Shown one piece after another: positions 46,505 through 53,668 of a stretch of DNA of 53,668 nt. The notes beneath the pieces are model-generated. The model saw only the letters and a program-made list of their open reading frames with translations. It did no database searches and was not told the origin of the DNA. The stretch is from positions 651,029-704,696 of the forward strand of contig NZ_LT821239.1 in NCBI RefSeq assembly GCF_900169525.1, written 5' to 3'. Origin of the DNA: Corynebacterium pacaense (GTDB lineage: Bacteria > Actinomycetota > Actinomycetes > Mycobacteriales > Mycobacteriaceae). The translations under genes were made by a program, and so were the position numbers. Position 1 is the first letter of the stretch. Every line of letters begins with the position of its first letter.

Positions 46505-47926
46505 TCAGCGGGTACGCTCCCCCAGGGGAACGGCAGCCCTCCGCGCCGCGCCCTTCGGTCCGCCGGTGGACACCCACGCCACTCCGAGGATGATGAACCA
46601 CACCGGTGTCACCATGAGCGCCATCCGTGTGTCCGCCTCGAGGGTCAGGACAACGAGCATCGCGGCGAAGAAGACCAGCACCACTACGGCCATGACCACA
46701 CCGCCCGGCATGGGGAACACGGAATCCCTGTGCAGTTCCGGGGTGCGGCGCCGGTAGACGATGTAGGCGAGGAGGATGAAGGTCCACACCACCATGAACA
46801 GCACCGAGGACACCGTGGTGATCAGGGTGAAGGCTCCGATGACCGTTCCGCCGGCGTAGAGCACGGCGATCGCCGGGATCAGACAGAGCACCGAGAAGAC
46901 CAGGCCCCTGGCCGGCACCTGGGATTTGGACAGCCTGGACCAGGCGCGCGGGGCCGCTCCCTCGAGGGAGAGGCCGAAGAGCATCCGGGAGGTGGAGAAG
47001 ATGCCGCTGTTGGCCGAGGACGCCGCCGAGGTGATGACCACGAAGTTGATCACCCCGGCCGCGGCGGGAATCCCGGCGAGCGCGAACATCTGCACGAAGG
47101 GGCTTGAATTGGAGTCGACCTCGTTCCACGGGGTAACCATCATGATCACGGTCAGGGAGAGGACGTAGAAGATCACGATCCTGATCGGAATGGAGTTGAT
47201 GGCCCGGGGCAGGGTTTTCACGGGATCCCTGGTCTCAGCCGCGGCGGTGCCCGCCAGCTCGATTCCGACGAAGGCGAAGATGGCGATCTGGAAGCCGGCG
47301 AGGAAACCGGTGAGACCGTTGGGGAAGAAGCCACCATTGTCAATGAGATTGGCCACGCTCGCGGTATGGCCGTCAGGGGACTCGAAGGCTGTGAGCACCA
47401 TGAACAGCCCCACCAGGATCAGGGCGACGATGGCGACGATCTTGATGATGGCGAACCAGAACTCGATCTCACCGAAGAGTCGGACGGCCGCGAGATTCAG
47501 CGCGAAGAGCAGGACGATCACGCAGACACCCGGCAGCCACAGGGGGACCCCTGGCCACCAGTACTGCGTGTAGCCGGTGATGGCGACGATATCGGCCATT
47601 CCGGTGACAATCCAGCAGAACCAGTAGGTCCAGCCGGTGATGAATCCCGCGCTGGGGCCGAGGATGTCGGAGACCGCGTCGCGCAGCGACTTGTAGTTGA
47701 GGTTGGCCAGCAGCATCTCACCCATCGCACGCATGACGAAGAAGAGCATGAATCCGATGATCGCGTAGACGAGGATGACAGAGGGGCCCGCAACCGAGAT
47801 GGTCTTTCCCGACCCCATGAACAGTCCGGTCCCGATGGCTCCACCGATGGCGATGAGCTGCAGATGCCGGTTACTCAAACCTCTTTTCAGATCGGAGGAT
47901 TCCTGAGTGGGGCTGTGTTGTTCCAA
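46505..47926 (-). CDS. cycA: D-serine/D-alanine/glycine permease
   Basis: 473 residues, 12 helices, APC superfamily, amino-acid transporter (AAT) branch. Sequence closely follows enterobacterial CycA throughout: RHLQLIAIGGAIGTGLFMGSGKTIS, YKSLRDAVSDILGPSAGFITGWTYWFCWIVTGMAD, ETRDPVKTLPRAINSIPIRI, TSAASSANSGIFSTSRMLFGL. It imports D-Ala, D-Ser and Gly with protons, and in mycobacteria is the route for D-cycloserine. ATG 47926. Upstream, sigC is encoded on the same strand ending 55 bases before it, so the gene could be read from the sigC promoter. Confidence 0.9.
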   Translation of the reverse strand: MEQHSPTQESSDLKRGLSNRHLQLIAIGGAIGTGLFMGSGKTISVAGPSVILVYAIIGFMLFFVMRAMGEMLLANLNYKSLRDAVSDILGPSAGFITGWTYWFCWIVTGMADIVAITGYTQYWWPGVPLWLPGVCVIVLLFALNLAAVRLFGEIEFWFAIIKIVAIVALILVGLFMVLTAFESPDGHTASVANLIDNGGFFPNGLTGFLAGFQIAIFAFVGIELAGTAAAETRDPVKTLPRAINSIPIRIVIFYVLSLTVIMMVTPWNEVDSNSSPFVQMFALAGIPAAAGVINFVVITSAASSANSGIFSTSRMLFGLSLEGAAPRAWSRLSKSQVPARGLVFSVLCLIPAIAVLYAGGTVIGAFTLITTVSSVLFMVVWTFILLAYIVYRRRTPELHRDSVFPMPGGVVMAVVVLVFFAAMLVVLTLEADTRMALMVTPVWFIILGVAWVSTGGPKGAARRAAVPLGERTR

Positions 47927-47980
47927 TGTTTCGGTCTTCCCGTGAAAAAAGGTGTCGGTGGGGATGGATGCTCAGGCTGT

Positions 47981-48565
47981 TCAGCTGCCCAGTTGGCGCG
48001 GGGGGTCCTCCGCGGAGCCATCGGCGCTTCGGGTCGCGTTGATCAGATCCGCGCGGGCGCGGGCGACCCGGGACCGGATGGTGCCCACCCGGACGCTGGC
48101 GATGGAGGCCGCCTCCTCGTAGGTGTATCCGAGCACCTGGGTGAGGATCAGTGCCTCCCTGCGTTCGGCGGGCAGGGCGTCGATAAGCGTTCGGACGTCG
48201 ATCCACTCCGACCAGATCGCCGAGCTGCTGCCGTCTGTGACGCCGGTGTCCTCGTACTCGACGATCGATTTGCGGGGACGCGCCATGTCGTGGCGGATGT
48301 TGTCCACCCAGACGCGCCGGGCGAGTGAGAGCAGCCAGGTGCGGGCGGAGGATCGGGCAGCGAAGCGTGGCAGTGCGCCCATGACCCGCAGGTATGTCTC
48401 CTGCGTGAGGTCGTCCGCGATCTCGCGGCCGCCGAGGTGCGCCAACAGGCGCCAGACGTCGTCCTGGGTCGCGCGGATGAATTCCGTGAGCGCCGAGCGG
48501 TCGCCGCGGCCGGCTGCGAGGGCCAGCTCGGTGACATGCGCGTCGTTTCGCTCGTGGTGCTTCAC
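47981..48565 (-). CDS. sigC: ECF sigma factor, SigC type
   Basis: About 194 residues. Sigma region 2: DDLTQETYLRVMGALPRFAARSSARTWLLSLARRVWVDNIRHD; region 4: ALPAERREALILTQVLGYTYEEAASIASVRVGTIRSRVARARADL. Position next to katA and downstream of asd matches the sigC gene of Corynebacterium, which controls respiratory-chain and heme genes in that genus. The GTG at 48565 (VKHHERNDAHVTEL) is preferred over the upstream ATG 48667, which would add a non-homologous extension. No anti-sigma gene is adjacent. Confidence 0.88.
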   Translation of the reverse strand: MKHHERNDAHVTELALAAGRGDRSALTEFIRATQDDVWRLLAHLGGREIADDLTQETYLRVMGALPRFAARSSARTWLLSLARRVWVDNIRHDMARPRKSIVEYEDTGVTDGSSSAIWSEWIDVRTLIDALPAERREALILTQVLGYTYEEAASIASVRVGTIRSRVARARADLINATRSADGSAEDPPRQLGS

Positions 48566-48812
48566 AGTTGGCAAGAATACCAGCTCAGGCGAGTCACGCT
48601 GCAGGTGCCCGCACACATCACGGTCAAGGTTGACACGGCAAACAGGGGGTGGTCTGGGGGTGGTCACCGGATGCCGATACCGATGTCGAATGACTTAGGC
48701 GCTGGTCAGTCGCTTGGGATGCGAAAAGATGGTGGCGGGAGGTGACATGAGCGGGTATTCTATTAATAAGGCAACATCCATAGGATACCCATATTTAAGG
48801 AAGGCTTTGCTC

Positions 48813-50411
48813 ATGTCCGACCATCAGACCTCAGCAGCAGACCAGATCCTGGACAAAGGCCGGGAGGATGCTGCGGCCCAGGCCACCAACAGTCGCCGAC
48901 TCAACGGCGCACCGGTCCAGTCCGAGAACATCTCCATCACCGACGGTGCCCAGGGGCCGAATGTTCTCAATGACATCCACCTGATCGAGAAGCTCGCACA
49001 CTTCAACCGTGAGCGCGTGCCGGAGCGCAACCCGCACGCCAAGGGTCACGGTGCATTCGGTGAGCTGCATATCACCGAGGATGTCTCCGCATACACAAAG
49101 GCCAAGGTGTTCCAGCCCGGCACCGTCACCCCGATGGCGATCCGCTTCTCCACTGTCGCCGGCGAGCAGGGTTCCCCCGACACCTGGCGTGACGTCCACG
49201 GTTTCGCCATGCGCTTCTACACCGAGGATGGCAACTATGACATCGTCGGCAACAACACCCCGACCTTCTTCCTCCGGGACGGCGTGAAGTTCCCCGACTT
49301 CATCCATTCCCAGAAGCGCCTCGGGCACAACGGACTCCGGGACGCGGATATGCAGTGGGACTTCTGGACCCGCACCCCCGAATCCGCGCACCAGGTCACC
49401 TACCTCATGGGTGATCGCGGAACCCCGAAGACCTCCCGCCACCAGGACGGCTTCGGATCGCACACCTTTCAGTGGGTCAACGAGGCCGGCGATGCGGTCT
49501 GGATCAAGTATCACTTCAAGACCCGCCAGGGTTGGGAAACCTTCACCGACGCGGAAGCCGCGGAGGTCGTCTCCAAGAACACCGATTACCACCGCGAGGA
49601 TCTCTACCGGTCCATCGAGGAGGGCAATTATCCCATCTGGGACGTCAAGGTCCAGATCATGCCCTTCGAGGATGCGGAGAACTACCGCTGGAATCCCTTC
49701 GATCTGACCAAGACCTGGTCCCAGAAGGACTACCCCCTCCAGGATGTCGGATACTTCATCCTCAACCGTAATCCGGTCAACCACTTTGCCCAGATCGAGC
49801 AGATCGCCCTTGATCCCGGCAATATCGTCCCCGGCGTCGGACTGTCCCCCGACCGCATGCTTCAGGCACGTGCCTTCGCCTACGCCGATGCCCAGCGCTA
49901 CCGGATCGGGCCAAACTACCGCCAGCTGCCGGTCAACCAGCCCCTGGTCCCCCGGAACACCTACTCCCACCAGGGGCCGATGGAGTACTTCTTCGCAGAT
50001 GCGGGTCAGCCGACCTACAGCCCGAACAAGTATGACCGCGGCGCAGGAGTCCTCGATGACGGCGTGAGCTCATCGTCCAACCACACCAGCTACGGACAGG
50101 CATCGGACCTTTACGTCAACCCGGATCCGCACGGAACCGACCTCGTCCGGGCAGCCTATGTCAAGCACCCGGACGACGATGATTTCATCCAGCCGGGAAT
50201 CCTCTACCGCGAGGTCCTCGATGACGCCGCACGGGAGCGCCTGGCGGACAACATCACCAATGCCATGGCGGGCGTCTCACCGGAGGTTGAGGAGCGCGTC
50301 TACTGGTACTGGGGTTCCGTCGATGAAAACCTCGGTGCGCGGGTCAAGGAACTGTTCGCGCAGAAGTACGGCCCTGATCATGGCGACAGCGAGGCGAACC
50401 AGCCGGGCTGA
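48813..50411 (+). CDS. katA: monofunctional heme catalase
   Basis: 532 residues, clade-3-like small-subunit catalase that dismutates hydrogen peroxide. Distal His in NPHAKGHGAFGELH, Asn in YDIVGNNTPTFFLRD, RFSTVAGEQGSPDTWRDVHGFAMRFYTEDG signature, and the heme-ligand Tyr in RMLQARAFAYADAQRYRIG. Start ATG 48813 follows TTAAGGAAGG; longer in-frame starts would run into the promoter region, where TTCTATTAATAAGG is a candidate -10. A terminator follows 22 bases after the stop. It is divergent from sigC, which is the order seen in C. glutamicum-like genomes. Confidence 0.96.
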   Translation: MSDHQTSAADQILDKGREDAAAQATNSRRLNGAPVQSENISITDGAQGPNVLNDIHLIEKLAHFNRERVPERNPHAKGHGAFGELHITEDVSAYTKAKVFQPGTVTPMAIRFSTVAGEQGSPDTWRDVHGFAMRFYTEDGNYDIVGNNTPTFFLRDGVKFPDFIHSQKRLGHNGLRDADMQWDFWTRTPESAHQVTYLMGDRGTPKTSRHQDGFGSHTFQWVNEAGDAVWIKYHFKTRQGWETFTDAEAAEVVSKNTDYHREDLYRSIEEGNYPIWDVKVQIMPFEDAENYRWNPFDLTKTWSQKDYPLQDVGYFILNRNPVNHFAQIEQIALDPGNIVPGVGLSPDRMLQARAFAYADAQRYRIGPNYRQLPVNQPLVPRNTYSHQGPMEYFFADAGQPTYSPNKYDRGAGVLDDGVSSSSNHTSYGQASDLYVNPDPHGTDLVRAAYVKHPDDDDFIQPGILYREVLDDAARERLADNITNAMAGVSPEVEERVYWYWGSVDENLGARVKELFAQKYGPDHGDSEANQPG

Positions 50412-50432
50412 TCGCTGAACCTTCCATAAGGG

Positions 50433-50468
50433 AGAGGGCACCCCGAGATCGATGGGGTACCCTCTTTG
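50433..50468 (+). terminator. katA terminator
   Basis: AGAGGGCACCCC and GGGGTACCCTCT pair with one mismatch around GAGATCGAT, followed by TTGTA. Confidence 0.75.
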
Positions 50469-50519
50469 TACCGATCGGGCGCTAAAATGCGCGGCTCTCG
50501 GCGATCGCTGTGCGGAGTT

Positions 50520-50816
50520 TTAGTACAGCGAGGTGCTCAGCGCGGTTGAGCTACCGAGGCCGAGGCCCAGGACGGAGCTTCCGACGCTGGCCACGGAGCT
50601 GCCGACACCAATTGCCAGCCACGCTGCGACCACCTGGAGTCCGGCAAGAGCCAGATCGTGGGGAACGCCAAAGTTCTGGACAGTCTGGACAAACTCGCGG
50701 GGCATCTGAATCTCTGAGCTGGGGTAGGGGGCGGTCACGGCATTGGCTGTTGCGGTGGTGCTCCCCGTGATCATGGCGACCGTGAGGATTGCAGCGGCTG
50801 TTTTCTTATAACGCAT
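50520..50816 (-). CDS. small secreted hypothetical protein
   Basis: 98 residues. Clear signal peptide (MRYKKTAAAILTVAMITGSTTATANA, cleavage after ANA) leaving a ~72-residue mature protein with a long non-polar Ala/Gly/Val/Ser stretch (LALAGLQVVAAWLAIGVGSSVASVGSSVLGLGLGSS). The hydrophobic, Gly/Ser-rich mature part suggests envelope or mycomembrane association. GGAGGAAG lies ahead of the ATG, and CTAGTATC about 60 bases upstream is a possible -10. Not recognised as a named family. Confidence 0.6.
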   Translation of the reverse strand: MRYKKTAAAILTVAMITGSTTATANAVTAPYPSSEIQMPREFVQTVQNFGVPHDLALAGLQVVAAWLAIGVGSSVASVGSSVLGLGLGSSTALSTSLY

Positions 50817-50938
50817 GAGGACTTCCTCCGTGTAATCGGTAAAGCTTCAATGAGTTGTGTCACCTCTGATACTAGACGTGGAGGTGGGTGAAGTCAGTAT
50901 TTATGCAAAACTAATCAACTCTGAGCTTTTCGCTCCGC

Positions 50939-51303
50939 GGGCCACCGTTCCGGAAGTGCGGGCCACCGTTCCGGAAGTGGGGGCCGGGGCTTCACAGGTT
51001 GTGGACAGGTGGGTCAAACTTTGGGGGTCCTGGGCTGATGGGTGCCGGTTGGTGGACTTTGACCGGTCCGTCAACGCGCAGGGGGCGCCTGCCGACGTCA
51101 CCGCCGCCCGCGGTGCTGCGGCCCCCACCGGGCTGCGGGCCACCGTTCCGGAAGTCGGGGCCGCCGTTCCGGAATGGGGCCAGGGCTTCACAGGTTGTGG
51201 ACAGGTGGGTCAAACTTTGGGGGTCCTGGGCTGATGGGTGCCGGTTGGTGGACTTTGACCGGTCCGTCAACGCGCAGGGCGCCTGCCGACGTCACCGCCG
51301 CCA
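50939..51303. repeat. 196-bp-period direct repeat in intergenic region
   Basis: A ~120-bp segment (from CTTCACAGGTTGTGGACAGG to CTGCCGACGTCACCGCCGCC) starts at 50990 and again at 51186, 196 bp apart, nearly identical except for a few bases. Between and before the copies CCACCGTTCCGGAAGT recurs three times with a fourth variant (CCGCCGTTCCGGAAT). This fills most of the 595-bp gap between the small secreted protein and the YhgE-like gene. Confidence 0.9.
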
Positions 51304-51411
51304 CCCCGGAAATCCCCTGGGGCCTCCGCGACCTGCGCACGCCACCTCGCCAGCGTTTGGGGTGGTGCTTACCGGTGCGCCTAACCGATGAAACATGGAG
51401 AAGTTACTACA

Positions 51412-52878
51412 TTGCTGACTATGTCCGCCGACTCCGCCCGCGCCGCATCATCCACCTCGAAACTGCGTAGCGTTCTGGCCGCTCTGCTCCTCCTCATCCC
51501 GGTGCTGGGAGGGACTATTTTCGCTGCGGCGACCGACCTCGATATCTCCAGGGCGTGGGCGGGCGAGGATGAGATCACCGGTGCGCCCGCGCCGGCCGTC
51601 GCCAATAGTCAGGCGCTGATCGATGCGCGCCGGGCAGCCGGGGAGGCCGGCACCCAGGCGGGGTTCCTTGTCTCAGGCACCGATGAGCTGACCAGGGGCA
51701 CACAACAGCTTGTCGACGGCGCGACCCCCCTCACCGACGGGATGGGCAGCGCCGCTGACGGCGCCAAGGCCCTCCACGATGGGCTGGTGCAGCTCCAGGC
51801 GGGAACGGGCCAGTTGGGAAGCGGAGCCACCGAGATCGCCGATGGGGTCGAGGGGGCCGTCGAACAGCTCAACGGGTACATGGTGGTGCAGCAGCAGCTG
51901 GTCGCCGTAATGGACCAGGCGGATAAGACGCTTGCGGATAGCAAGACGCCCGAGGCCGAGCAGCTGCGGGGCCAGCTCGCGGACCTGCGCAGGCAGATCC
52001 AGCAGTTCGGGCTGTCGGTGGGAATGACCGATCAGCTCAACGACCTCCGCTCGGGAACCCGTGACCTGGCCAATCAGCTCGCGGTGCCCGGCTATGGATT
52101 CCATGACGGCATCTACTCAGCGACAAACGGTGCTGCCGAACTGTCATCTGGACTGAGCCAGCTTGAGGAGGGAGTGGACAAGGCTGTCAACGGCTTCTCC
52201 ACCCTCGATGAGGGCGCGGAGCGCCTGGATTCCATGGCCACGGCGGTCCAGGACAAGACGGGTGCGGTCCAGCGGGCGCTTCCCGTGGTTCAGGCCACCG
52301 GGGCGGAGGAGGGTGCAACCGGCCAGGCGGGCGAGGATGGGCGCAGTATGGCGCTGGCCCCGATGTATGCTTTCCTTATCGCCACCCTTGTGATGCTCGG
52401 AGGAGCGGCGATCGGCTGGGCGACCCTGAAGAACCGCCTGCTCACGGTCATCGTTCTGCTCGGTATCACGGCACTGGGCGGGATCGTCCTTTTCACCGTG
52501 GCGTTCGGGATGTCCCCGGCGGTGCTCGCGGCATCGTCGGCGGTGCTGCTGCTGGCAACCGTTGTGGGCGCGATTCTCACCCGCGTGATGGTTCAGCTGT
52601 TCGGGGGCACGGCTGCGGTGGTCCTCGGGGTGGTCGGATGGCTCCTGCAGGTGGCTGTGGTGGCCCATGTGTGGAGTGTGCAGGCGGTCTCGGAGATCTC
52701 CACCCTCTGGCGGGCGCTGGCCGGAATCATGCCGCTGCACTACCCGACCTTCGCACTGGTCTCGCTCGGCAATGACGGGGCCCAGTCCGCCATCTGGATG
52801 AGTGTCGCGGTGCTGGTGGCGGTTGGTGTGATCGGCGGGGTCATTCTGAGAATAACGCGGAGGCGGATTCCCGCGTAG
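51412..52878 (+). CDS. YhgE/Pip-like membrane protein
   Basis: About 488 residues. N-terminal helix (VLAALLLLIPVLGGTIFAAATDLD), a large external domain rich in heptad-like repeats (TQQLVDGATPLTDGMGSAADGAKALHDGLVQLQAGTGQLGSGATEIADG), then five C-terminal helices. This is the X-box/YhgE-Pip layout of ABC-2-related proteins such as phage infection protein and ESX/EsaA-like factors. Function in actinobacteria is undefined; roles in secretion or envelope assembly have been suggested. TTG 51412 has GGAGAA at good spacing; ATG 51421 is next. Sits 58 bp before the kinase-like gene in the same direction. Confidence 0.78.
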   Translation: MLTMSADSARAASSTSKLRSVLAALLLLIPVLGGTIFAAATDLDISRAWAGEDEITGAPAPAVANSQALIDARRAAGEAGTQAGFLVSGTDELTRGTQQLVDGATPLTDGMGSAADGAKALHDGLVQLQAGTGQLGSGATEIADGVEGAVEQLNGYMVVQQQLVAVMDQADKTLADSKTPEAEQLRGQLADLRRQIQQFGLSVGMTDQLNDLRSGTRDLANQLAVPGYGFHDGIYSATNGAAELSSGLSQLEEGVDKAVNGFSTLDEGAERLDSMATAVQDKTGAVQRALPVVQATGAEEGATGQAGEDGRSMALAPMYAFLIATLVMLGGAAIGWATLKNRLLTVIVLLGITALGGIVLFTVAFGMSPAVLAASSAVLLLATVVGAILTRVMVQLFGGTAAVVLGVVGWLLQVAVVAHVWSVQAVSEISTLWRALAGIMPLHYPTFALVSLGNDGAQSAIWMSVAVLVAVGVIGGVILRITRRRIPA

Positions 52879-52939
52879 CTTCCCGCCTCGCAATGCCGGC
52901 GGGTCGACCCGCGCCCAGGCGTCTATTAGGGTTGGTCGA

Positions 52940-53641
52940 ATGCTCAGTGCCTTCGACCCCGTTGATTGGGAGCCCCAGAGAATCGCCGTCGCCGGGACCA
53001 GCGGCTCGGGAAAAACCACCCTGTCCGGGCAGGTGGCGGAGATTCTGGGGTATCCGCGCGTTGAGATTGATAGTCTCTACCACGGTCCCGGATGGCAGCC
53101 GCGTGATGCGTTCCTCGCCGATGTCGAGGCATTCATCGCCGGCCCGCGATGGGTGATCGAACTGCAGTACCGCCAGGCCAGGCCGCTGATCACCGCCCGT
53201 GCCGATACCGTCCTGTGGTTGGACTATCCCACCGTTGTGCAGATGAGAAGACTGATCCGGCGCACCCTGCACAGGCGCCTCTGGCGGAAGCGGCTGTGGA
53301 ACGGCAATGTCGAGCCTTCCCTCGCCACGATCTTCACCGATGATGAGCACATCCTGCGCTGGGGCTGGCGCACCAGGAACCAGCTGAAGCCGGTCATCCC
53401 CACTCTGGAGGCGCGCTTTCCAGGGTTGAGGGTCGTGCATCTGAGGAATCCGAGGGAGACCAGGCACTGGGTGGAGTCGCTGTCGGGGCGGGGCGGGGGG
53501 GGTCGGGGAGGGGGGCACGCACAGCCAGGCCCCGGTGGGGTGGGGGGTACCCGGGGGGGTGTCGGAGGTCGGTTCGTCTTTGGCCGCAGACCCAATGCAC
53601 GGGGAGGAGCCGCCCCCCGGGCGTTTCGGGGGTCTACTTGA
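52940..53641 (+). CDS. P-loop nucleotide kinase-like protein (FlaR/adenylate-kinase-like)
   Basis: Walker A GTSGSGKTTL at residues 19-28, followed by VEIDSLYHGPGWQPRDAF and WVIELQYRQARPLITARADTVLWLDYP, the pattern of small P-loop kinases annotated as topology-modulation (FlaR) or adenylate-kinase-related proteins. Basic mid-region RRLIRRTLHRRLWRKRLW and ...WRTRNQLKP follow. The family normally ends near residue 180, around ETRHWVESL. Everything after residue ~184 is Gly/Arg-rich translation of a G-run sequence and is probably an assembly or sequencing artefact rather than protein. Substrate unknown. Confidence 0.68.
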   Translation: MLSAFDPVDWEPQRIAVAGTSGSGKTTLSGQVAEILGYPRVEIDSLYHGPGWQPRDAFLADVEAFIAGPRWVIELQYRQARPLITARADTVLWLDYPTVVQMRRLIRRTLHRRLWRKRLWNGNVEPSLATIFTDDEHILRWGWRTRNQLKPVIPTLEARFPGLRVVHLRNPRETRHWVESLSGRGGGGRGGGHAQPGPGGVGGTRGGVGGRFVFGRRPNARGGAAPRAFRGST

Positions 53642-53668
53642 TGATCCTGGGCGTGTCTTGGGCCCCCG

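Overview
The window reads as a high-GC actinobacterial chromosome segment, almost certainly Corynebacterium in the broad C. glutamicum-like lineage. The main reasons are the gene order aspT - hypothetical - dnaX - ybaB - recR // gatD-murT ... dnaQ-like ... leuA ... lysC-asd ... sigC / katA, a lysC gene with the corynebacterial internal GTG start for the beta subunit, an MmpL transporter, and leaderless -10 promoters. The species was not determined. Both ends look like contig ends or junctions: the left end fuses the first ~94 codons of phoU to the 3' end of an unrelated opposite-strand gene, and the right end runs into G-rich low-complexity sequence.

Layout. 0-1.6 kb: phoU fragment, a beta-lactamase-fold lipoprotein and a membrane protein. 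1.7-9.3 kb: MmpL transporter, then a queuosine-salvage set (a tgt variant lacking the usual zinc cysteines, a YhhQ-type precursor transporter, GluQ-RS) interrupted by a nuclease-like gene and a 91-bp tandem repeat, then a YwqG-like gene. 9.3-9.7 kb: tRNA-Ser(GGA) and the small SRP RNA, each with a terminator. 9.7-17 kb: conserved housekeeping block (aspT, dnaX, ybaB, recR, and the gatD-murT peptidoglycan amidation operon).

Two accessory insertions interrupt this conserved backbone. The first (17.1-24.6 kb) holds an alpha/beta hydrolase, a 1337-residue membrane-bound Pls/PosA-type nonribosomal peptide synthetase whose adenylation pocket reads DAESIGTVIK (lysine-like), a translationally coupled membrane acyltransferase, and a 4'-phosphopantetheinyl transferase that overlaps it antisense. 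Together they look like a self-contained pathway for a cationic homo-poly(amino acid) such as poly-lysine. The second (25.8-32.0 kb) holds a lipoprotein with a lectin-like fold, a UDP-sugar dehydrogenase, a hyaluronan-synthase-like glycosyltransferase, a previously hidden 34-residue membrane protein and a polysaccharide deacetylase, i.e. an exopolysaccharide locus. Its 3' end is marked by a frameshifted IS481-family element inserted exactly at a stop codon.

33-35 kb: leuA with an attenuator-like leader peptide containing three consecutive Leu codons. 35.5-41 kb: a 1704-residue repeat-rich surface protein ending in a LANTG sorting signal, followed by a 50-residue acidic peptide. 41.5-53.6 kb: DMT transporter, lysC-asd, a membrane-anchored lipase-like hydrolase, a CycA-type amino-acid permease, sigC divergent from katA, a small secreted protein, a direct-repeat region, a YhgE/Pip-like membrane protein and a P-loop nucleotide kinase-like protein. 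The lysine-precursor genes lysC and asd lie about 20 kb from the putative poly-lysine synthetase; any functional link is inference.
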